Shown here piece after piece: positions 51,347 through 60,593 of a DNA stretch of 64,000 nt. Position 1 is the stretch's first letter. Each line of letters begins with the position of its first letter. This DNA is from Chloroflexi bacterium OLB15 (GTDB lineage: Bacteria > Chloroflexota > Anaerolineae > Aggregatilineales > Phototrophicaceae). The DNA is taken from assembly GCA_001567085.1 (NCBI GenBank), contig LMZS01000157.1, forward strand, positions 1-64,000, written 5' to 3'. Made by a program: the position numbers and the translations under genes. The notes under the pieces were generated by a model. That model was not told where the DNA came from. It worked only from the letters and a program-made list of their open reading frames with translations, and searched no databases.

Positions 51347-52629
51347 ATGCAGGGTGTTCTTGAGTATGATGGCATGAATTTTGCCGATCTGCTCGAAGCC
51401 TCATTCGCTCAAGCAGAAACGATTGAGCGCGGAGATATTGTTAGTGGCAGCGTTGTTGCCGCCGACGAACAAGGCTTGATTGTCAGCATCGAGGGCATGA
51501 AGCGCGATGGCGTGGTCATGCGTAAAGACCTTGAGCGTATGAACATTGAGCCAAGCAATTACACAATGGGCGACATCATTGACGTGATGATCGTGCGCAT
51601 GGAAGACGAAGACGGCAACCTGCTGCTTTCAGTTTCACAGGCTCAGCAAACGGAAGACTGGAAGAAAGCCGAAGAACTGCTGGAAATTGAAGGTGTTTGG
51701 GAAGGGATCGTCGCCGATGCCAACCGGGGCGGCATCATTGTGCCCTTCGGTAACCTGCGCGGCTTCGTGCCCGCCAGCCACGTGCTGGATCTGCCGCGCG
51801 GCCTGAGCGAAGACGAGCGCAAGATGCGTATGCAGCGCATGGTTGGGCAGCCGATCCCCCTGAAGGTGATCGAAGTCAACCGCAAGCGCCGCCGTTTGGT
51901 GTTCAGCCAGCGTGATGCCAGCAAGGGCAGCCGCGACCAGAACAAGGAACGCCTGTTGGATCAGCTTCAGGAAGGCGAAATTCGCCGGGGCGTGGTCAGC
52001 GGCCTGCGTGACTTTGGCGCGTTCGTTGATCTGGGCGGTGCTGACGGCCTGATCCACATTAGCGAACTGGCATGGCACCGCGTGAACCACCCCAAGGAAG
52101 TGCTGAAGGTGGGCGATGAGATTGACGTGTTCATTCTGCGTTTGGACAGCGAAGGCAAGCGTATTGGCCTGAGCCTGAAGCGCATGCAGGAAAATCCATG
52201 GGCGACTGTGGAAGAGCATTACCACGTTGGTCAGTTGGTTGAAGGCGTGATCAGCCGCGTAGCACAGTTCGGCGCGTTCGTCAGCTTGATCCGGGTATTG
52301 AAGCCCTGCTGCATACCAGCCAGATTGCCGAGCCACCGCCGGAAGACCCGACGCTGGTAGTGCATGAAGGCCAGCGTTTGGTCATGCGCGTGATCAGCAT
52401 CGAAGCAGACAAGCAGCGCCTCGGCCTGAGCTTGAAGGATGTGGCCGCTGAAGAAAAGACGCAGTTCCGCGCGGCAAAAGCCGAAGTTGAAGGTGAACTC
52501 GCGGAAACTGCGAACGAAAATGCAGTTGAGAGCGGCGATGTTATCGAAGCTGCCAGCGACGAAGCTGTTGAAATTCTGGACACTGCCGAAGCTGCCGTTA
52601 ATGCGGAAGTGGAAGCCGAAACCGTCTAA
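51347..52629 (+). CDS. rpsA: 30S ribosomal protein S1 (four S1 domains, one apparent frameshift)
   Basis: About 427 aa when repaired. Four S1 RNA-binding domains follow in order: [55 protein letters not shown] and [16 protein letters not shown]. Only the fourth domain is broken: at TTGAT (52286-52290) one missing G moves the frame, and restoring it gives [14 protein letters not shown]. The C-terminus is acidic. AGGGAG (51335-51340) supports ATG 51347. The protein helps mRNA bind the 30S subunit. An actual loss of its last domain is unlikely, so the break is probably a sequence error. Confidence 0.87.
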
Positions 52630-52657
52630 GTTTTGGCAGTTCAACACTGAATAACGA

Positions 52658-52683
52658 AACGGGGGCGCTATGCTCCCGTTTTT
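52658..52683 (+). terminator. Rho-independent terminator of rpsA
   Basis: AACGGGGGC (52658-52666) pairs with GCTCCCGTT (52672-52680) with one G-T pair, around a five-base loop, followed by TTT and T-rich sequence. Confidence 0.8.
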
Positions 52684-52867
52684 GATTCTTAGTGTCCCCT
52701 GCTCTCTCTAGAAAACATGCAGCTTTGTCTATTTGTAAGGCTGCGCCAAAGCTTGTCTGCGCCAGCGTTCAATCTTGCCTGTAGATTTTTTTGTAAGCCT
52801 CCTTTACAATGCCAAATGCTGTGTAACACAGCCAAATTTTTGATCGAAAGGGGGTGAATGCAGAAAC

Positions 52868-53068
52868 ATGGCGCATGTATCACTTAAGCCAAACGAATCG
52901 CAGGAATCGCTGCTTCGTCGCTTCCGCAAACGTGTGACCAACAGCGGCGTGCTGAGCACTGTCCGTCGTAAGCGTTGGTATATTTCGAAGAGCGAACTCC
53001 GCCGAATTGAGAAGAAGAAGGCGATCCGCCGTGCTCGTCGCCGTCAACGTAACGCTACTATGCGTTAG
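52868..53068 (+). CDS. rpsU: 30S ribosomal protein bS21
   Basis: 66 aa, strongly basic. ESQESLLRRFRKRV and RRKRWYISKSELRRIEKKK are typical of bS21, which binds near the 3' end of 16S rRNA and aids initiation. AAAGGGGGTG lies about ten bases before the ATG. A small hairpin (52818-52832, GCTGTG/CACAGC) sits upstream and could be an autoregulatory leader element, but this is a guess. A terminator follows. Confidence 0.92.
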   Translation: MAHVSLKPNESQESLLRRFRKRVTNSGVLSTVRRKRWYISKSELRRIEKKKAIRRARRRQRNATMR

Positions 53069-53129
53069 TTTGACCCCGTGCTCGAACGATCTCCGCTTCC
53101 GCGCCAATTGGTTTTTGCCCACCCATCAA

Positions 53130-53165
53130 CCGCTGTCCATTTCGGGCAGCGGATGTTTTGTTTGT
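53130..53165 (+). terminator. Rho-independent terminator of rpsU
   Basis: CCGCTGTCC (53130-53138) pairs with GGGCAGCGG (53144-53152), with one G-T pair, around ATTTC, followed by ATGTTTTGTTTG. Confidence 0.7.
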
Positions 53166-53188
53166 TCTAAGGAGTTGGAAGGCACGCT

Positions 53189-53446
53189 ATGGCAAATAAA
53201 GAAGATAAGATTGAAGTAGATGGTATCGTCGTAGAGGCGCTGCCCAACACGCAGTTTCTGGTAGAACTGGAAAATGGTCACCGCCTACTGGCGTACCTTT
53301 CCGGCAAGATGCGTAAGTTCTATATCCGTATTCTGCTGGGAGATCGTGTACGGGTTGAAATGACCCCGTATGATTTGAATCGTGGGCGCATCACTTATCG
53401 CTACCGTGACAACCGCCGCGACGGCGACGACGCCCCCGCAGAATAG
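53189..53446 (+). CDS. infA: Translation initiation factor IF-1
   Basis: 85 aa OB-fold protein that binds the ribosomal A site during initiation. [36 protein letters not shown] and [18 protein letters not shown] are the conserved IF-1 core. The C-terminal tail [13 protein letters not shown] is longer and more charged than usual. GGAAGG lies six bases upstream. The downstream glycosyltransferase frame overlaps its end. Confidence 0.95.
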   Translation: MANKEDKIEVDGIVVEALPNTQFLVELENGHRLLAYLSGKMRKFYIRILLGDRVRVEMTPYDLNRGRITYRYRDNRRDGDDAPAE

Positions 53447-54959
53447 CGCGCGCAGCATCGCCGGAATCAGGGCAGTTCTATCGTCTCCGCTCAGGTGGTG
53501 GCTGCCCCTCCTTTTGATTCTTATCTTTTTTGCTTCTCGAATCCCATTTTTAACTGAACTGCCGCTGCATAACGACGAAGGCTTACACCTAACGCGCGCC
53601 GTTGAGGTGTGGAATCTACATCCCTTCTGGGAAATTGGCGACGGCAAAATCGTCAACCACCTGGCAATCGCCCTGTTTTACCCGCAAAACGCGCCAGTAT
53701 TTGCCGGGCGCATCGCCACTATTTTCATCTCAGTTTTAGGGCTGGCTGCCGCCTTCGCCATTGGCCGCCGCTTATCTGGAAATACTGGCGGGGCGCTGGT
53801 TGCAATATTGTGGATTTGCTCGCCCTATATCTTCTTTTATGAGCGCCTGGCATTCAGCGATGCCGAAGCTGGGGCGCTGGTGGTAGTGGCGATTGCCGCT
53901 AATCTAAAATTAGCGCGCAGTGGGGCGCTGCGTGATGCCGTCCTCACCGGTTTCTGGCTGGCGCTGGCCGTTTTATTCAAATTCACGGCTGCGCCTTACG
54001 CCCTCTCAATGCTGCTGATCACAATGCTGCTGCCCGAATACGCGATGCGCCGCCGCCTTATAATGCTAATGGTGATTGCGCTAACCGGTATCGTGATGTT
54101 CGTCGTCCCTCTGGCCTATCTGATCCTGCGGCGCGAGCCATTATTCGAGATCGCGCTTGGCTGGATCGGCGTAGGCTCATCACAAGTGCAAGGGGCGGGT
54201 TTAAGCGGCAACATCACGCGCTTCATCACCCTGATCGCAACCTTCGGCGTGCCTTTATGGGCAGTTTTGACGGCAGTCGGGCTGGCGCTTTTAGGCATCT
54301 TCCGGCGCAAAACCGGCATCATACTGCTGGCTGCGGCGCTGATCCCCTTTCTGCTCACGATAACGCTGGGGCGCGAAGTGCTGCCACGCCATTTTGCCGC
54401 TGCGCTGCCGATTCTGGTAACGCTTAGCGGTGCGGGGCTTAGCGCAGTCATTATCAAACTACCCACCCTGCCCCGCCGTTCGCTGGCATCTGGGATCGCC
54501 ATCCTGCTGGCTGTGCCCTTCGCGCTTTTTGCCATCACCGCTTATGACGCCCCGCAAGATTTGCCGCTGCCGCTGGAAATACGCGCCGAACACATCACCG
54601 ACCACAGTTCAGGTTTCGGCCTGCGCGCCGCCGTGTTCAACTTTCCGCGTTTGGTCACAGAACCGGATGCGGTAATTATCGCCAGTATGTTTCCGGATAG
54701 CTGCCGCCGCGCCAATTTTGAGGCCGCGCCGGGCTACGAAATGATATGCACCGCTGCGCCGGGCATAGAAGCGATCACGCAGGCGCTGGAGATGCATCCG
54801 GCGGTATATGTGTTAGCAGATACCGCACCACTGATCGGCGCAGATATTCCGGCGCTGGCTTCAGAATTGGGGATAATGGCTGAGCAAATTGGCGTGTACC
54901 CACGACCGGGAGAGCTGCCGGAAAATGCCAGCGTAGTTCTCTGGAAATTGAGCCGCTAA
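53382..54959 (+). CDS. Membrane glycosyltransferase, ArnT/PMT-like (GT-C fold)
   Basis: About 525 aa with about ten membrane segments. After the first segment, [14 protein letters not shown] carries the acidic pair expected in the first extracytoplasmic loop of GT-C enzymes, and [13 protein letters not shown] is typical of the PMT/ArnT group. These enzymes use a lipid-linked sugar donor; donor and acceptor are unknown. The frame overlaps infA by 65 bases if it starts at GTG 53382; GTG 53406 is an alternative, and no good start exists after the infA stop. Coupled expression with infA is likely. Confidence 0.75.
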   Translation: MGASLIATVTTAATATTPPQNSARSIAGIRAVLSSPLRWWLPLLLILIFFASRIPFLTELPLHNDEGLHLTRAVEVWNLHPFWEIGDGKIVNHLAIALFYPQNAPVFAGRIATIFISVLGLAAAFAIGRRLSGNTGGALVAILWICSPYIFFYERLAFSDAEAGALVVVAIAANLKLARSGALRDAVLTGFWLALAVLFKFTAAPYALSMLLITMLLPEYAMRRRLIMLMVIALTGIVMFVVPLAYLILRREPLFEIALGWIGVGSSQVQGAGLSGNITRFITLIATFGVPLWAVLTAVGLALLGIFRRKTGIILLAAALIPFLLTITLGREVLPRHFAAALPILVTLSGAGLSAVIIKLPTLPRRSLASGIAILLAVPFALFAITAYDAPQDLPLPLEIRAEHITDHSSGFGLRAAVFNFPRLVTEPDAVIIASMFPDSCRRANFEAAPGYEMICTAAPGIEAITQALEMHPAVYVLADTAPLIGADIPALASELGIMAEQIGVYPRPGELPENASVVLWKLSR

Positions 54960-56290
54960 TCCGCCATGTGGGCGCAAGCCCGATGATAAGCATCCGCCAG
55001 CGCTTTCTGAGCATATTCGCTGGTATGAATATGCTTGGCCTCGCCCCATACTACCCCTGCATAGCGCTGCAATATGCGCTGCTCATCAATGCTGTGCATC
55101 ACCTCGCCCATCTGCCGGATGGTATTCAGCAGATGCAGCATCACCATCAAATCACCTTTGCCGTAAAGCAGCACCTGATTAAAAGAGAGATGCAGCAGCC
55201 CGTCAAAAGTAATCACATTACTGATCAGGCGCAAATTGCCTTCATCATCAAAACGGTATGGGGTTGGCAGACTACGCAGCGACGCCTTTGCCAGCGCCTC
55301 GCCAAGATGATCAATACAGGTCATAGCAGTGAACGGGTCATTGATGGCAGGGGATAAAGCCCGCGAAGCAATAACTACAAGCTGTGAAAAGAACAACTCG
55401 ATATCTTGTACTGGCGAGCGGTGTGGCGACAGCGCAATAGCATCATGGAAACTCTGAAGCCCGCTGGTATCAAAGCGATCAGCCGGATACGCCCTCCCGA
55501 TAATGCTGCCCTTTACGACAAACTGACCGGGACGCGTGGAAACTTCAATCGCCCCATCACAAGCGCGCGCCAGATCAAAAATGCGCTGCTTATCGCAAGC
55601 GATCACGTAGCCCGTGCCCTGTGCCAGTATCGGCAAGCCTTCCGCCCTCAGGGTATCCAGCGATTGTACGGCCATCTCGCTCAATGGCGCTGGCGGCTCA
55701 TTCGGGTCATCTTCCAGACGCAGCATTTGGATATTGTGCAGCAGGGATCGCGTAATGTTGCCGATGATCGAGTTCGGGCGGATTGAAACGGCAATATGAT
55801 GAATGAAATAGATCAGCGCCAGCACACAACACACCGCCAGAAAAATTGCGCCAACAGCCGATAAGCGGGGAACGAATGGCACTTCAGTTCGAACAGCGAA
55901 AGCGACCAGCACCAGCACACAGAAAATGAATGTGCCTGTATAAATTCCAAAAACCGTATGCGCGCCGCGATCCCGAATGAAATTGCCGACGATCAGCGGC
56001 CCGTACTGCTGGCTCGCCAGTGTTAGCACGACCAGAATGAGCGAAAAGACCACCCCCACAATAGTGGCAATCGCGCCAGCGATCACCGAAAGCAGCGTAG
56101 CCCATGCTGAGCCATCAAGCGCCGAAGGATCGCCAACACCCGCCGCAATGCGCGCATTCAAACCAATATCAATTTGCGTGGTGATGATGGCGGCAATCGC
56201 AAAAATCAAGGTGATCAGGCCGGGAATGAACCAGTAGCTATCGCGTAAATCTTCACGCGATAAGAACAGGCGCGTTTGCAGCGAACTCAC
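54956..56290 (-). CDS. DUF2254 family membrane protein
   Basis: 444 aa. Four N-terminal membrane segments, with SLILVVLTLASQQYGPLIVG and HHIAVSIRPNSIIGNI between or after them, are typical of DUF2254. The rest is a soluble domain with SPAINDPFTAMTCIDHLGEAL. Function unknown. I place the start at GTG 56290, with AGGAG (56302-56298) seven bases upstream; an ATG at 56314 has no comparable site. It converges with the glycosyltransferase and overlaps it by four bases. Confidence 0.8.
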   Translation of the reverse strand: MSSLQTRLFLSREDLRDSYWFIPGLITLIFAIAAIITTQIDIGLNARIAAGVGDPSALDGSAWATLLSVIAGAIATIVGVVFSLILVVLTLASQQYGPLIVGNFIRDRGAHTVFGIYTGTFIFCVLVLVAFAVRTEVPFVPRLSAVGAIFLAVCCVLALIYFIHHIAVSIRPNSIIGNITRSLLHNIQMLRLEDDPNEPPAPLSEMAVQSLDTLRAEGLPILAQGTGYVIACDKQRIFDLARACDGAIEVSTRPGQFVVKGSIIGRAYPADRFDTSGLQSFHDAIALSPHRSPVQDIELFFSQLVVIASRALSPAINDPFTAMTCIDHLGEALAKASLRSLPTPYRFDDEGNLRLISNVITFDGLLHLSFNQVLLYGKGDLMVMLHLLNTIRQMGEVMHSIDEQRILQRYAGVVWGEAKHIHTSEYAQKALADAYHRACAHMAD

Positions 56291-56392
56291 AGATACACTC
56301 CTGAAAGCGATCATGCTGGCAATTATTTGACGCGAGTTTTAAACAAACGTCGTTTTAGGCGCAGAGTCTAAAACTGACGTTAGCTCTAGAAC

Positions 56393-57094
56393 TTACTTTT
56401 CTGCCCAGTGTACTGCCATTGTACCGAACATGAAGGTTTTATAGCTCACGTTACGGAAACCGGCATCGCGCATCAGTTGCGCAAGTTCATCAGGGGTTTT
56501 GAACTTTTGCGTTGATTCAGGTAAGTATTGGTAAGCATCGGCATTACCGCTAATGATGCGCCCAAGCGTAGGAATGCCGTACTTGAGATAGCCAACGATG
56601 AACGGCTTGAGCAAGTTTTGAGGCGGTGGCGCAGTGTCCAGCAGCACCAACCTGCCGCCTGGCTTTAATACACGTAATTGCTCGCTGAAAGCGCGGGGAA
56701 TATCAATCACGTTGCGCATCAGGTAGCCTGCGGTTAAGGCATCAAAAGACGCCTCCGGGAAGGGCAGGTTCAGCGCGTCCGCGCCGCTCCACAACACCTG
56801 ATCGCCCATCGGCATGGTTTTACCTACCTGCATCATGCCCAGCGAAAAATCGCCGCCAACAGCCTGTATATCCGGCGTCCGGCGCAGCGCTTCAAAGGCA
56901 ATATCGCCCGTACCTGTCGCCAGATCAAGCAAAGAATCGCCCGCCTTCAGTTTCGCCTTATCCAGCATGAAACGCCGCCATTTCATATCCTGTCCGGCGG
57001 TCATCAGTCGGTTCATCAGGTTATAGCGCCCCGCGATCCGGTCAAACATATTCTGGACGTAAGCGGCGCGTTCTTTACCCTGGAGTGTAGTCAT
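56393..57094 (-). CDS. menG: Demethylmenaquinone methyltransferase (UbiE/MenG family)
   Basis: 233 aa S-adenosylmethionine-dependent C-methyltransferase. MFDRIAGRYNLMNRLMTAGQ and DLATGTGDIAFEALRR are the family signatures, and the C-terminus contains DAGFRNVSYKTFMFGTMAVHW. It catalyses the last ring methylation in menaquinone (or ubiquinone) synthesis; menaquinone is more likely in this kind of organism. No other quinone genes are adjacent. Confidence 0.9.
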   Translation of the reverse strand: MTTLQGKERAAYVQNMFDRIAGRYNLMNRLMTAGQDMKWRRFMLDKAKLKAGDSLLDLATGTGDIAFEALRRTPDIQAVGGDFSLGMMQVGKTMPMGDQVLWSGADALNLPFPEASFDALTAGYLMRNVIDIPRAFSEQLRVLKPGGRLVLLDTAPPPQNLLKPFIVGYLKYGIPTLGRIISGNADAYQYLPESTQKFKTPDELAQLMRDAGFRNVSYKTFMFGTMAVHWAEK

Positions 57095-57274
57095 AAGATT
57101 AGCTTCGATATTTGCAAGAGGTTATAGCGCACATCCGGCAACGACTATTTATGTGCAGCGCTTAAATGATAGTCAAGTGCTATCACAGGTCAATGACGGA
57201 TTGCGCGTTAAATAAAATGAGGGATACGGCCAGCATCACCAGCCATATCCCCCGAAAGCATCTCAACTATCGCC

Positions 57275-60241
57275 TTACAGGCTGGCGACCTCTGCCCGCT
57301 GCGGCGGTTGGTTAGGCTGCCTGCGTTCAATTACGCCGCGCACGTAGCGGAACACTTCACCGAGGATGAGCACCGGAGAGGTGATCGTGATGATCAGCAG
57401 CCAGTCGGTCAGGCTCAGCGGAACGGTGCGGAAAATATCGCCGCCAACTTGAATGATCAGGATGGTGCCGATAAAAATGGCAATGGCAATAATCCCAAAA
57501 AGACGGTTGCGGTTCAATCCCGCCAGCGCTGACGCATTCCGTCCAAACGCCCGCGCATTGAACAGGTTCCAGAACTGAAGCATCACGAAGGTGGCATAGA
57601 ATATGGTCAGCTCGTAATCAGTGACCGCGCCATCCTGTTGGATAAAAACCAGAAATGTGCCCAGCGTGACGATGAAGGCCACGCCCAGCCCCATGATCCG
57701 GCGCGCCATTGGCACGCTGATGATAAAGTCGCCCGGTTTACGCGGCTCCCTGTGCAGTACATCCGGCGTGGCAGGCTCAGTTGCCAGCGCCAGCGAAGCG
57801 AACGTATCCATAATCAGGTTGACCCATAACATCTGGATAACCGTCAACGGGAATTCGACGCCGAGGAACGGGCCAAGCAGCGCCAGCCCTAACGCCGCGA
57901 CGTTAATCGTCAACTGGAAAAGGATGAAACGCTGAATGTTCTGATACAGCGAGCGCCCCCACATGACCGCGTTAACGATGCTGCCGAAAGAGTCGTCCAG
58001 CAGCACAATATCGCTGGCTTCCTTGGCGATATCAGTACCGCTGCCCATCGCCAGGCCAACATTAGCATAATTTAGCGCCGGGGCGTCATTGGTGCCGTCG
58101 CCAGTTACAGCGACGACTTCACCAGCCGATTGCAGCAGCGTGACCAGCCGCATTTTGTCGTGCGGACGGGCACGGGAAAGAATCTTGAGTTCTTTGGCCG
58201 CAGCCCGCGCAGCCTCATCATCCATCGCCGCGAATTCCGCGCCGCTTAACAACGCGCCGGGACGGCCATCGTCCGTCGTTTCCCACAGGTTGATCTGCCG
58301 GGCAATTTCTTTTGCGGTTTCAGCGGTATCGCCCGTCACAATCTTGACCTTGATGCCCGCATCGCGGCAGGCACGAACGGCAGCAGGCACTTCAGGCCGC
58401 ACCGGGTCAGAAATGGCGACATACCCCAACCAGATCAGGTGATGAACCTGCGCATCAAAATCGAAATCCAACGCCGCGCCCACAAGCCGATAAGCGAAAC
58501 CAAGGGTGCGCATACCGCGTTTCTGGTAGGCCAAAAGCTGCTCTTCGATGCCGATGCGATACTCGTCAATCGGGGCGATCACGCCTTCGTCCAGCAAAAT
58601 GCTGTCGCACTGCGCCATCACAATTTCAGGCGCGCCCTTTACATATAACACCGGGGCATCAAAGGCGGCAGACATGCCCACCGTCGCCATATATTTCAGA
58701 TCAGCATCGAAGGGCTTTTGCGCCAGCATGGTCGTTGAAGAACGAACGCCGCTGTACTCAAGGCCGCGCTCATCTAGCCATAACAGCAGCGCCCCTTCCG
58801 TACCATCGCCCAAAGGCTTCACCGGCTGCCCCGGCACACGGCTGAGGTTAGCAGTGGTATTTGCAGCAAACGATTCCACAATCAATCGCGCTGCCTGTAT
58901 ATCCAGCGCATTCGTCAGCGGTTCTTCATCCAGCGAAGGGAAGCTGGTTTCTGCCACGCGCATCTGATTCAAGGTGAGCGTGCCAGTCTTATCTGAGCAA
59001 ATGACGGTTGCCGCGCCAACGGTTTCAGTCGCAGGCATACGCCGAACGAGATTATTGGTTGCCGTCATGCGCCGCATACTGTAGGCAAGGCTGAGGGTGA
59101 CGCTCATCGGCAAGCCTTCAGGCACAGCCACCACGATGATCGTTACCGCCACCATGAAATAGCGCAAAAGCTGGATGCCTGCTTCAGCGGCCAGCCAATC
59201 CGCAGGCTGAGAAGGTAGCCCACCCAGCAAAATAGCGGCCAGCATACCTACTATAAACAGTGCGATACCTGCGCCAACCGGCTTCAGCCAGCCTATCAGG
59301 CCGCCCTGTTCCATCCACGCCATTTGTTCGCGCGGGCGACCGACTAACTCAAACGCATCATACACAATCGGCAGCCAAATACGGCTTAAAGCCACCAGCG
59401 CGCTAATCGAAAGGATGCCGATAAACACCCAGTCGTCGCCCCGCGCCGCCAGATCGCCTACTGCCGCGCCGCGCACAACCAGCGCAATATAGGTAATCAA
59501 AGCCACCGTGAAACCTACTACGCCAATTAACTTACTCAGGCGCTCTAGCTGTACATTCAACGGGGTTTGTTCGTCTGTTTCTTCGGTGGCAGAACGGGCA
59601 ATTTCACCGATCTTGGTAGAATCACCCACCGCTTCAATTTCCACCACACCACGCCCAACAGCCACCAACGTGCTTCTAAACACGCGCTCATCGTCGTGAT
59701 CGGGCACGCCTTTCGTCACCGTTTTAACGACAGGTATCGATTCGCCGGTAAGCAGCGCTTCGTTGATCTGCATTTGAACGGCTTCGCGAACCACACCGTC
59801 CGCCGGAACTTCCTGCCCTTCTTCCAGCAGCACGATATCGCCAACGACCAGATCGCGGCGTGGCACCGTCAAATAAGCGCCTTCGCGAATGACGTTAATC
59901 AGCAGGTCATCGCTAGCCTGATTTAATACGTCAAACTCGCGCCGCGCGCGGTATTCGTTGAAGAATGCCAGCGAAGTAGACAGCAAAATCGCGATGACAA
60001 TGCCAATGCCTTCGGCATAATGTCCATCTACTATCCCAACCGCGATGGTAATCACCGCCGCGATGATCAGGATGCGAATAACCGGATCTTCAAATTTTTC
60101 GAGATAGAGTTTCCACCAAGGCTCACGCTTCGGTGGGGTTAAAATGTTCGAGCCATGCGCCTGCCTGCTCGCTTCGACCTGTGCCAGCGTTAACCCGTGA
60201 AAAGGCGTCGTCTGGCTTACTTTTTCTTCAGGGGATGCCAA
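57275..60241 (-). CDS. P-type calcium-transporting ATPase (P2 type) with an enlarged M3-M4 region
   Basis: 988 aa. LTGESIPV is the dephosphorylation loop, VAVPEGLPMSV the M4 ion site, CSDKTGTLTLNQM the phosphorylated Asp, and VTGDGTNDAPAL the hinge. The family exports Ca2+ (or Mn2+). Between M3 (about residue 255) and the PEGLP helix (about 385) are about 90-100 residues more than in typical P2 pumps. These include two extra hydrophobic stretches, FIGILSISALVALSRIW and PVGAGIALFIVGMLAAI. The kinase gene lies upstream on the same strand, about 350 bases away. Confidence 0.9.
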   Translation of the reverse strand: MASPEEKVSQTTPFHGLTLAQVEASRQAHGSNILTPPKREPWWKLYLEKFEDPVIRILIIAAVITIAVGIVDGHYAEGIGIVIAILLSTSLAFFNEYRARREFDVLNQASDDLLINVIREGAYLTVPRRDLVVGDIVLLEEGQEVPADGVVREAVQMQINEALLTGESIPVVKTVTKGVPDHDDERVFRSTLVAVGRGVVEIEAVGDSTKIGEIARSATEETDEQTPLNVQLERLSKLIGVVGFTVALITYIALVVRGAAVGDLAARGDDWVFIGILSISALVALSRIWLPIVYDAFELVGRPREQMAWMEQGGLIGWLKPVGAGIALFIVGMLAAILLGGLPSQPADWLAAEAGIQLLRYFMVAVTIIVVAVPEGLPMSVTLSLAYSMRRMTATNNLVRRMPATETVGAATVICSDKTGTLTLNQMRVAETSFPSLDEEPLTNALDIQAARLIVESFAANTTANLSRVPGQPVKPLGDGTEGALLLWLDERGLEYSGVRSSTTMLAQKPFDADLKYMATVGMSAAFDAPVLYVKGAPEIVMAQCDSILLDEGVIAPIDEYRIGIEEQLLAYQKRGMRTLGFAYRLVGAALDFDFDAQVHHLIWLGYVAISDPVRPEVPAAVRACRDAGIKVKIVTGDTAETAKEIARQINLWETTDDGRPGALLSGAEFAAMDDEAARAAAKELKILSRARPHDKMRLVTLLQSAGEVVAVTGDGTNDAPALNYANVGLAMGSGTDIAKEASDIVLLDDSFGSIVNAVMWGRSLYQNIQRFILFQLTINVAALGLALLGPFLGVEFPLTVIQMLWVNLIMDTFASLALATEPATPDVLHREPRKPGDFIISVPMARRIMGLGVAFIVTLGTFLVFIQQDGAVTDYELTIFYATFVMLQFWNLFNARAFGRNASALAGLNRNRLFGIIAIAIFIGTILIIQVGGDIFRTVPLSLTDWLLIITITSPVLILGEVFRYVRGVIERRQPNQPPQRAEVASL

Positions 60242-60593
60242 GTTCCTTACCCTCTTGAACGATCATACAAATTGAAAAAAGCGGAAATAAAAACTTGCGG
60301 GGTACGGGAATATTCCAATCATCATAATGGATAATTTTAGAACCATTCCCCTAGATATTGGGGGGAGTTGATTTATGGAAACGGCACACTTCTCGCGTAT
60401 TATCAGAACTTATGTTCCTGACAGAATCCAAAATGGTTAAGAAGCTGTTTGAGGTGTTATTGAACGCAAAATATGGATCAATACCGTGTATTGTGGCTGC
60501 GCGTCGCGCTAGAATCCCCGCGCTGCCGGAGAAGGCATAGCTGCCGGATCGGAGTGAGGGTCTAGCATATTGTTAGCGCCGCTAATATGCAAA
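60242..60593. other. Intergenic region between the kinase and ATPase genes
   Basis: About 350 bases with no supported gene. A 60-codon plus-strand frame at 60358-60540 lacks a ribosome site and a recognisable product. No clear terminator was found. Confidence 0.4.

Noticed and set aside
52280-52300. Programmed ribosomal frameshift in rpsA
   Set aside because: No slippery heptamer or downstream pseudoknot is obvious, and a missing G restores the frame. A sequence error is simpler.
60358-60540. 60-codon plus-strand frame between the kinase and ATPase genes
   Set aside because: No ribosome site or family match. Treated as intergenic.
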